Part shown: positions 14,467-19,793 of the stretch, in pieces
How positions within the stretch are numbered: the stretch's first letter is position 1
Layout: each line of letters starts with the position of its first letter
Source: a virus
DNA: 33,168 bases
IMG/VR virus record: IMGVR_UViG_3300032285_000759
Location: 1-33,168 of that record
Reading direction: 5' to 3' (one strand)
Program-made: the position numbers and the translations under genes
Notes under the pieces: model-generated
What the model was told of the DNA's origin: nothing
Database searches by the model: none
What the model saw: only the letters and a program-made list of their open reading frames with translations

Positions 14467-14615
14467 ACTTAATCAGCGATTTTGAATCAGAACGTGATTA
14501 CTGGCACGCACAAGACGCAATTGAAGACTTGTACGAGTACGAATTATCCAAACATCCACATTGCAAAGACCCAGATCACCCTGGTTGCACAAAATGCGAG
14601 GATTTTGATGATTGA
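14463..14615 (+). CDS. small acidic zinc-finger-like protein, 50 aa
   Basis: Reads MNLISDFESERDYWHAQDAI, then EDLYEYELSKHPHCKDPDHP and GCTKCEDFDD. The His-Cys and Cys-x2-Cys (HPHCKDPDHPGCTKC) could bind zinc. The ATG overlaps the ERF stop (ATGA at 14463-14466) and the stop overlaps the next gene by 8 bases. It is well placed and has low isoelectric character; function unknown. Confidence 0.65.
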   Translation: MNLISDFESERDYWHAQDAIEDLYEYELSKHPHCKDPDHPGCTKCEDFDD

Positions 14616-14937
14616 TGCAAAATTTCAATTAATGTTAAGCCATGAAGATCAATTCAGCGATGATTTCTTTGAGTGGCTGCCAAACAACGAACACATTTAC
14701 GATGCGTTCAGCTTTGAGACCATGAAAATCATACGAAAAGGCTATCAACACTATTCTGGGCGTACCATTTTGGAGGTTCTGAGACACCATTCGGCACTCA
14801 GCGAGCAGGGCATTTGGAAGTTAAATAACAACCACACGCCTTACCTTTGCCGATTGTTTGCCCTGATGAACCCAAGATTTGCCGAGATTTTCGAGTACAG
14901 AACAGTTAAAAAACCCAAATTAAGATTGGAAAAATAA
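14608..14937 (+). CDS. unknown protein, 109 aa, in the recombination module
   Basis: The ATG at 14608 is chosen because GAGGA lies 5 bases before it, and the upstream frame reads a different small gene. The protein (MIDAKFQLMLSHEDQFSDD... KPKLRLEK) has a central FETMKIIRKGYQHYSGRTILEVLRHHS segment that looks like a DNA-binding helical region, and a basic C-terminus. It resembles small conserved proteins next to phage exonucleases, but I know no function. Its stop overlaps the exonuclease start (TAATG). Confidence 0.7.
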   Translation: MIDAKFQLMLSHEDQFSDDFFEWLPNNEHIYDAFSFETMKIIRKGYQHYSGRTILEVLRHHSALSEQGIWKLNNNHTPYLCRLFALMNPRFAEIFEYRTVKKPKLRLEK

Positions 14938-15545
14938 TGGAACAAAGAACAGACGAATGGTTTGAGTCCCGCCTTGGTAAAGCCACGGCCAGCAGAATTG
15001 CGGACATTATCGCCAAGACCAAGACAGGACCAAGCGCAAGCCGTGAGAATTACGCGGTCCAGCTGGTGCTAGAACGCATTACCCAAAGTAAGGGCGAGTC
15101 TTATACAAATGCTGCAATGCAATGGGGGACAGAAACCGAGCCGATGGCCAGGCAACAATACGAACTCAAGCGCGGTGTTTTTGTAGACGAGGTAGGGTTC
15201 ATTGATCATCCAACGATTTCGATGTCTGGCGCGTCCCCAGACGGCTTGGTGGGTGCTGATGGCTTGGTGGAGATCAAGTGCCCAAACAGCGCAACCCACA
15301 TGGAAACGCTAGTTAACAGAAAAATACCGAGTAAATATATTCCTCAAATGATGTGGCAAATGGCCTGTACCGGCAGAAACTGGTGCGATTTTGTGAGTTT
15401 TGACTCAAGATTTCCAGAAAACCTACAGATTTTCGTTGAGCGAATTGAGTATGACCCGACTTATGTACGAATGTTGGAATTGGAAGTTGGCCAGTTTTTG
15501 GATGAAGTAGAGAAGAAAGTTGAAATTTTAAGGAAACTAAAATGA
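14937..15545 (+). CDS. YqaJ/lambda-exonuclease-family recombination exonuclease, 202 aa
   Basis: This enzyme resects 5' strands of double-stranded DNA to give 3' tails for the ERF annealing protein. Catalytic features are clear: EWFESRLGKATASRIADII (about 7-25), WGTETEPMAR (63-72), SPDGLVG with Asp102, and LVEIKCP with Glu112 and Lys114 (the D...E-x-K metal site). YIPQMMWQMACTG (about 135-147) matches the family's helix that positions Gln-x2-x-Q. Length is normal (lambda exonuclease 226 aa). TAATG overlap with the previous gene; ATGA with the next. Confidence 0.93.
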   Translation: MEQRTDEWFESRLGKATASRIADIIAKTKTGPSASRENYAVQLVLERITQSKGESYTNAAMQWGTETEPMARQQYELKRGVFVDEVGFIDHPTISMSGASPDGLVGADGLVEIKCPNSATHMETLVNRKIPSKYIPQMMWQMACTGRNWCDFVSFDSRFPENLQIFVERIEYDPTYVRMLELEVGQFLDEVEKKVEILRKLK

Positions 15546-15805
15546 GCAAAGTATTAAAAGAAATCAAAGTGATCACCGGAACTTATACCAACAAAGAGGG
15601 GTTGCAGAAGAACCGCTATTCCCGCATTGGATCGGTGATTGACACTAAAAGCGGTCCAATGATCAAGATTGACAGCATACCGCTCAAAGAAGGCGGTTGG
15701 GATGGTTGGGCGTACATGAATGACCCCATAGAAACGCCCTATACAGCACCACAAGGCGGTCGGCCAATGGGTCGTGGGGTTATAGATGACGATGTGCCGT
15801 TCTAG
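15542..15805 (+). CDS. short SSB-like protein with acidic C-terminal tip, 87 aa
   Basis: The protein ends GVIDDDVPF, matching the conserved SSB C-terminal tip (DDDIPF) that docks partner proteins. The body (VITGTYTNKEGLQKNRYSRI... IKIDSIPLKEGGWDGWAYM) is beta-strand-like and suits a small OB-like fold, but it is shorter than a standard SSB (about 110 residues of OB fold plus tail). It follows the exonuclease with an ATGA overlap, where phage ssDNA-binding proteins often occur. Likely coats the resected DNA and may recruit host proteins through its tip. Confidence 0.72.
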   Translation: MSKVLKEIKVITGTYTNKEGLQKNRYSRIGSVIDTKSGPMIKIDSIPLKEGGWDGWAYMNDPIETPYTAPQGGRPMGRGVIDDDVPF

Positions 15806-15814
15806 GGGTTAATA

Positions 15815-16051
15815 ATGAATAAAGAAGACTTTAAAAACTGGTGGTATCACGAAGGTAGTCAAGCCCCGTATACACATCATGATTGTGAAGAACATTGTAT
15901 GCGAATGTGTGAAATTGCTTGGTCTAATGGTGCTTTTAAAGAGCGTGAGGCATGTGCAAAGTTGTGTGATGTATTGGCGGTGAGTCCTGCGTATGCATCT
16001 GATATTACAAAGTTGGCAGCAATGGCAATCCGAGCAAGGAAACAAGAATGA
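15815..16051 (+). CDS. small Cys/His-rich protein, 78 aa
   Basis: Unknown. Contains HHDCEEHCMRMCEIAW and a C-terminal FKEREACAKLCDVLA...AAMAIRARKQE segment that resembles the next gene's C-terminus, suggesting a shared small family. GGGGTTAATA precedes the ATG. Stop overlaps the next start (ATGA at 16048-16051). Confidence 0.65.
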   Translation: MNKEDFKNWWYHEGSQAPYTHHDCEEHCMRMCEIAWSNGAFKEREACAKLCDVLAVSPAYASDITKLAAMAIRARKQE

Positions 16052-16284
16052 CTGAAGAAGATGAAGAATTTGAACGTGTTATGGCCAAAATAGATTGGCA
16101 GCATACCCCATCTAAAGACAGCCAATTGGTTTCATTGCGCCGCTGGGAAATTGACAAAATGATCAGATTGGCGGTTTTGGCAGAACGCGAGCAATGTGCT
16201 GAAATAGCAGACAAATGGGTGGTTGCTTATCCACATCCATCAAAAATTATTGCCCAATGTATAAGAGAAAGGGGGCAAGAATGA
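16048..16284 (+). CDS. small protein, 78 aa, related to the preceding gene's C-terminus
   Basis: Unknown. The second half (AVLAEREQCAEIADKW ... IAQCIRERGQE) matches the (K/A)EREACAxL...AxxIRARxQE layout of the upstream 78-aa protein, so the two look like diverged tandem copies. ATGA overlaps on both sides. Common in phage early regions with no assigned function. Confidence 0.65.
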   Translation: MTEEDEEFERVMAKIDWQHTPSKDSQLVSLRRWEIDKMIRLAVLAEREQCAEIADKWVVAYPHPSKIIAQCIRERGQE

Positions 16285-16418
16285 ATGATTTATTTAAACC
16301 ACGCCAATGCCCACGTTGTTTTGGTTTATTCAAAGTAGGAGATAGGTTTTGGAATGATAGCGGGACTGTCTATCATTGGATGTGTTGGGTGAATAAATTC
16401 AAAGAAAAAAACACTTGA
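16281..16418 (+). CDS. tiny zinc-finger-like protein, 45 aa
   Basis: Reads MNDLFKPRQCPRCFGLFKVG, then DRFWNDSGTVYHWMCWVNKF and KEKNT. CPRC followed by H-x2-C (YHWMC) gives a possible treble-clef or zinc-knuckle. The start at 16281 overlaps the previous stop (ATGA). It ends three bases into the next promoter candidate's -35. Function unknown. Confidence 0.65.
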   Translation: MNDLFKPRQCPRCFGLFKVGDRFWNDSGTVYHWMCWVNKFKEKNT

Positions 16419-16442
16419 CAAACTCAATTTGTGCTATAGTTT
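16415..16442 (+). promoter_or_regulatory. promoter candidate with palindrome over the -10
   Basis: Perfect -35 TTGACA (16415-16420). The obvious -10 TATAGT (16435-16440) is only 14 bases away; TAGTTT at 16437 has 16-base spacing but is weak. An inverted repeat, GTGCT...AGCAC (16431-16448), spans this region. The -10 and its spacing are uncertain; the element sits between two genes and probably drives 16491 onward. Confidence 0.45.
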
Positions 16443-16445
16443 AAG

Positions 16446-16468
16446 CACTACAAAGTGTAGTGTTTTTT
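16446..16468 (+). terminator. hairpin plus T6, terminator or attenuator
   Basis: CACTACA and TGTAGTG pair perfectly over 7 bp with a 3-base loop (16446-16462), followed by six T. This is an intrinsic-terminator form, and it lies directly after the promoter candidate, so it may end the upstream operon, act as an attenuator, or serve as an operator. It is read just before the AAAGGA site of the gene at 16491. Confidence 0.6.
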
Positions 16469-16490
16469 GCAAAGAAACAAAGGATTTATC

Positions 16491-16829
16491 ATGGGATACC
16501 CCAAAATGGAAAAGTTGCCTATGGGCGCAAAATCATCAGACCGCACAAGCGAGAAGAAGGTTAGCGTACCCAAGGAAGACAGAGAAATGTTTGTGCCAGG
16601 TGCATCGGGAGAGAAAATCCCTAAAGGCGCACTATCCAGCGATACAACAGGCGAGCGTAAGCGTCCCATTGAGGGCGGCGTTGGCATGGGCAAAATGGAT
16701 GGCATTGGCGAGCGTGACGGCAAGCACATGGGTCATCATGACGGCCGTTTGGGCGAGATGAAGGGCCACATGGGCGAGAAGAACGTTTACGAGCACAAGC
16801 GCGTTCCTCACGTTCAAGACACGATGTAA
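16491..16829 (+). CDS. low-complexity Gly/Lys/Met-rich protein, 112 aa
   Basis: Starts MGYPKMEKLPMGAKSSDRTS. AAAGGA lies 6-7 bases upstream, so this ATG is preferred over an in-frame upstream codon. Two near-repeats are visible: KLPMGAKSSDRTSEKK and KIPKGALSSDTTGERK. The C-terminal half is rich in Gly, His, Met and Asp (GKHMGHHDGRLGEMKGHMGE), which could bind metal or be disordered. Similar proteins occur in some metagenomic phages with no known role. Followed by a terminator-like hairpin. Confidence 0.6.
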   Translation: MGYPKMEKLPMGAKSSDRTSEKKVSVPKEDREMFVPGASGEKIPKGALSSDTTGERKRPIEGGVGMGKMDGIGERDGKHMGHHDGRLGEMKGHMGEKNVYEHKRVPHVQDTM

Positions 16830-16832
16830 AGC

Positions 16833-16866
16833 GAAATAGCCCCAAGGTGCGACAAGGGGCTATTTC
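16833..16866 (+). terminator. perfect 11-bp hairpin, probable bidirectional terminator
   Basis: GAAATAGCCCC (16833-16843) pairs with GGGGCTATTTC (16856-16866) around a 12-base loop, immediately after the stop of the 112-aa gene. A long T run is lacking; only the stem itself carries TTT. It may end transcription from the upstream promoter. Confidence 0.55.
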
Positions 16867-16895
16867 TAATCACAACAACTAAGAGGATAGTTGAT

Positions 16896-17141
16896 ATGAC
16901 TGTAGACAATTGTAAGGTATGCAAGTTTTATTTGGGGCATGACATTGGTTCTTGTCGCAGATATCCTGATTACAAGACCCGCTCACAAAATGAGTGGTGT
17001 GGTGAATTTGCGAAGAAACTCTCGGAGGGTGAAGCAGTTGCCGAGACTTTGCCCGAGGCTAACCCCTTGGGCGTTTTTTCTGCTATGGGCATGGAAGAAG
17101 TGACAATGCCAACCCCAAAGCGCGGGAGACCACGGAAATGA
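16896..17141 (+). CDS. small Cys-cluster protein with AT-hook-like end, 81 aa
   Basis: Cys6, Cys9, Cys20 and Cys35 (NCKVCKFY ... CRRYPDY ... WCGEF) form a probable zinc or iron-sulfur-type cluster; the CxxCxF...CRRxP...WCGEF layout is frequent in phage and bacterial small proteins. It ends PKRGRPRK, a GRP-core AT-hook-like motif. AGAGGA lies upstream of the ATG. Function unknown; DNA binding is possible. Overlaps the next start (ATGA). Confidence 0.7.
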   Translation: MTVDNCKVCKFYLGHDIGSCRRYPDYKTRSQNEWCGEFAKKLSEGEAVAETLPEANPLGVFSAMGMEEVTMPTPKRGRPRK

Positions 17142-17419
17142 TCAAACCATTGCGTGACAAGTTATTTGTAAAGCCGATCCAGCGCATAGAAAGCGAACTG
17201 TGGATTCAGACCGCAGAAGCTCCCACAGTAGGCCACATTACCGCCTTGGGTAATGAAGCAGCCGAACAGGGTTTGAGCGTTGGGGACAAGATTTACTTTG
17301 GCACATTGGCCAAGGATTACAAAAACGAATACCTCAAATACCAAGAATTTAAGGACAACAACGAGAATTTAATCGTGATGTCCTGGCAAGATGTATGTTT
17401 TGTGGAGGAAGTTGAATAA
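17138..17419 (+). CDS. GroES-like co-chaperonin, 93 aa
   Basis: Begins IKPLRDKLFVKPI, close to the GroES N-terminus (IRPLHDRVIVKR). Later GHITALGN aligns with the RGEVLAVGN region, then LSVGDKIYFG with VGD-x-V-x-F, and the end LIVMSWQDVCFVEEVE with LIMSESDILAIVE. Length equals GroES (97 aa). The mobile-loop region is short and reads ESELWIQTAE, where LWI may replace the GroES IVL contact. Such proteins (for example T4 gp31) cap host GroEL to fold phage capsid proteins. It lies just before the packaging and head genes. Assignment rests on pattern, not a search. Confidence 0.65.
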   Translation: MIKPLRDKLFVKPIQRIESELWIQTAEAPTVGHITALGNEAAEQGLSVGDKIYFGTLAKDYKNEYLKYQEFKDNNENLIVMSWQDVCFVEEVE

Positions 17420-17971
17420 TTATTCTCTAAATCCATGTGGAGTATGTTTTAAATGTTCAATTGAATGACAATTTGGGCATAAAACTTCTAAATTACTTAA
17501 ATCATTGTTTTTTCTATTGCGATCAATATGATGTACACCAAGAATTTGTTTTACTTCATCAAAACCACAACGAACGCATTTTAAAATCATGTTTCTTGTT
17601 AACATCATTTTGCGAACGGTAGAAAAAACTGGTTTAAATGTTTCTTTTGATGCTTTGTTTACGCAAGCACGAGAACAAAATTTACGATTTGTTGATTTGG
17701 GAGCAAAAAAGTCAACATGGCAGTGAAAGCAATTGTATTTGGTTCTTCCTCTGCCAATCATGCTTGTATGGTAGCATTTACTGCTACAATATTTAGCAGT
17801 TGTTGATCTATTTTTGATTACATGAAATAATGAATTGCAAACTAAACAATTTTTTTCAACAGTATCGTGAATTGCCTTATATTGATAAGAACATGATCTT
17901 GAACAAAATTTGTAATTTGGCAAACGGTAAGGTGGCATATATTCTTCTTTTGAACAATGTAAGCACTTCAT
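17420..17971 (-). CDS. HNH homing-type endonuclease, 183 aa
   Basis: Multiple Cys-x2-Cys and CSxxC pairs (residues 3-6, 23-27, 42-45, 62-66, 81-84, 99-103) form repeated zinc-finger-like units that would bind DNA, followed by an HNH nuclease core: ILKCVRCGFDE (about 129-139), GVHHIDRNRKNNDLSNLEVL and CPNCH (165-169). The ATG at 17971 is chosen (AAGGC upstream) over a much longer reading frame to 18238 that runs over plus-strand genes. It is oriented opposite to its neighbours, its stop touches the GroES-like stop, and it is AT-rich (15 of 60 bases are G or C at 17461-17520), all typical of a mobile insertion. Confidence 0.85.
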   Translation of the reverse strand: MKCLHCSKEEYMPPYRLPNYKFCSRSCSYQYKAIHDTVEKNCLVCNSLFHVIKNRSTTAKYCSSKCYHTSMIGRGRTKYNCFHCHVDFFAPKSTNRKFCSRACVNKASKETFKPVFSTVRKMMLTRNMILKCVRCGFDEVKQILGVHHIDRNRKNNDLSNLEVLCPNCHSIEHLKHTPHGFRE

Positions 17972-18011
17972 TATTTTGCCTTGATTATGTTTACCGCCCA
18001 TAGGAGTTCTT

Positions 18012-18155
18012 ATGCCTTTAATTAAAAGTAAATCTGAAAAAGCTCTTAAAGAGAATATCAGAACTGAAGCTAAAAGTAAACCCATAAAGCAAGCAGTTGC
18101 GATTGCTCTGAATGTTAAACGTGAAGCAACCAAAGCAAAGGCGAAAAAGAAATGA
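18012..18155 (+). CDS. small basic phage protein, 47 aa
   Basis: Reads MPLIKSKSEKALKENIRTEA, then KSKPIKQAVAIALNVKREAT and KAKAKKK. The SKxALxxNIxTExKxxKPxKQAVAIAxxVKR pattern is a widespread small-phage-protein family of unknown function, often near terminase genes. GGAG lies 5 bases before the ATG. The stop overlaps the small terminase start (ATGA at 18152-18155). Confidence 0.75.
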   Translation: MPLIKSKSEKALKENIRTEAKSKPIKQAVAIALNVKREATKAKAKKK

Positions 18156-18544
18156 CAATTGGCCGCCCAACACTCTTTGATCCATCCTATTGCGACAAGG
18201 TGGTGGAATTGGGCGCATTGGGCAAAAGTGTAGAACAAATAGCTACAAGTTTGGGTGTGTCGTTAAGAGTAATTTACTTGTGGCGTGATACTTATCCACA
18301 GTTTATGCACGCCTTGGAAGATGCAAAGGCTGCAGAGCTTAATTGGTGGGAAGATCAAGCCCAGGCTTACATGCTAGAACACAAAGACGCAGCCAAGTTA
18401 AACGCTAGTATTTGGTCCAGATCAATGGCTGCAAGGTTTCCGAAAAAGTACAGGGAATCGGTTAAACAAGAAATATCAGGCGAGAATGGTGCGCCTTTGT
18501 TGGCTGGCTTACAAGTAACATTTGTCAAACCCAATGACACCTAA
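18152..18544 (+). CDS. terS: terminase small subunit, 130 aa
   Basis: Recognises the packaging site and feeds DNA to the large subunit. The N-terminus is an HTH-like region (GRPTLFDPSYCDKVVELGAL ... GVSLRVIYLWRDTYP), and the middle is helical and charged (EDQAQAYMLEHKDAAKLNAS), followed by RFPKKYRESV. Size and immediate upstream position to the large terminase support the call. The end overlaps the large terminase start. Confidence 0.85.
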   Translation: MTIGRPTLFDPSYCDKVVELGALGKSVEQIATSLGVSLRVIYLWRDTYPQFMHALEDAKAAELNWWEDQAQAYMLEHKDAAKLNASIWSRSMAARFPKKYRESVKQEISGENGAPLLAGLQVTFVKPNDT

Positions 18545-19790
18545 TATAGAGTTCCCACTAAAACTCCAATGTTTATTTGAGTCATCAAGGTATAAGGTTT
18601 TGTACGGCGGCCGTGGTGGCGCTAAGAGCTGGGGGATTGCCAGGGCGTTGTTGGTCATCGGATCAACCAAGGTCACCAGGGTGCTATGTGCCCGAGAATT
18701 CCAAACCAGCATCAAGGATTCAGTCCACAAGTTGCTAAGTGACCAGATCATGGCCATGGGTTTGACAGAATTCTATGAAATAATCGACAGAACAATTAGG
18801 GGCAAGAACGGCACAGAGTTTAACTTTGTCGGCCTGAAGAACAACGTCAGCAACGTCAAGTCTTATGAAGGTGTGGATATCTGTTGGGTTGAAGAAGCTC
18901 AAAGCGTGTCCAAGCGGTCTTATGACGTGTTGATTCCTACGATTCGTAAAGAGAAATCTGAAATTTGGATCAGCTTTAACCCTGAACTGGAGACAGACGA
19001 GACTTACCGGCGCTGGGTGTCCAACCCGCCAGACAATGCCAAAGTGGTAAAAATCGGTTGGCAAGATAACCCTTGGTTTCCTGAAGTGCTGAGAGACGAG
19101 AAAGACGCGCTAAAGAATCGTGATCCTGAAGCCTATCAGACAGTTTGGGAAGGAATGTGCCGGTTGACAGTTGACGGAGCTGTGTTTGCCAAAGAAATGC
19201 AAATGGCCGAGATCAACAACCAGATCACAAACGTGCCGTATGACCCTATAAAGCCTGTATACACGATTTGGGACTTGGGTTGGGCTGACAGTACCGCCAT
19301 CTGGTTTGTGCAGTTTATAGGCGTGGAAATCAGGGTTCTACGCTATATGGAAGACAGTCAGAAGACCATCAGCTATTACCTGGCTGAAATCCAGAAGTTC
19401 GGCTATGTTTACGACACGCATTATCTGCCCCATGACGCTGCGAGTAAGAATCTAGGAACTGGCCGATCCATTGAGGAAATCGTCAGGGCAACAGGGATGA
19501 ACGTCAGGGTTTTGGATCGAGTGCCAATTGCCGACAGTATTAACGCTGCCAGGACAATATTCCCGCGGTGTTACTTTGATAGGCAAAACACAACGGATGG
19601 CTTACAATGTTTACGACACTACAGGTATGAGGTTGACCCTGACACCAAGCAATTCAGTAGAACGCCATTGCATGACCAATACTCGCATGGTGCTGATGCG
19701 TTCAGAATGCTGGGATTAATGGTTCAAGAGCCTAGAAAGCCTGTTAAGAAGAAGGCAACGTACGATTATTCAGCAAATTGGATGGGATAA
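18534..19790 (+). CDS. terL: terminase large subunit, 418 aa
   Basis: ATP-driven packaging motor and nuclease of the PBSX/Terminase_3-like type. Walker A GGRGGAKS at residues 25-32 and Walker B VDICWVEE at 114-121 are clear; nuclease residues include WDLGWADST (Asp247, Asp252), HYLPHDA (Asp301) and SHGADAFR (Asp388). Length is normal. The ATG at 18534 lies inside the end of the small terminase gene with no Shine-Dalgarno, so coupled translation is likely; a TTG 12 bases upstream is an alternative. The portal gene follows after three bases. Confidence 0.95.
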   Translation: MTPNIEFPLKLQCLFESSRYKVLYGGRGGAKSWGIARALLVIGSTKVTRVLCAREFQTSIKDSVHKLLSDQIMAMGLTEFYEIIDRTIRGKNGTEFNFVGLKNNVSNVKSYEGVDICWVEEAQSVSKRSYDVLIPTIRKEKSEIWISFNPELETDETYRRWVSNPPDNAKVVKIGWQDNPWFPEVLRDEKDALKNRDPEAYQTVWEGMCRLTVDGAVFAKEMQMAEINNQITNVPYDPIKPVYTIWDLGWADSTAIWFVQFIGVEIRVLRYMEDSQKTISYYLAEIQKFGYVYDTHYLPHDAASKNLGTGRSIEEIVRATGMNVRVLDRVPIADSINAARTIFPRCYFDRQNTTDGLQCLRHYRYEVDPDTKQFSRTPLHDQYSHGADAFRMLGLMVQEPRKPVKKKATYDYSANWMG

Positions 19791-19793
19791 ATT

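Noticed and set aside
14482-14607. Upstream start for the 109-aa gene
   Set aside because: That stretch encodes another gene (14463-14615) in a different frame, and a GAGGA site supports 14608.
17972-18238. Extending the HNH gene upstream to 18238
   Set aside because: The added 89 residues lie opposite the 47-aa gene and small terminase, look unlike the zinc-finger body, and a better start with AAGGC exists at 17971.
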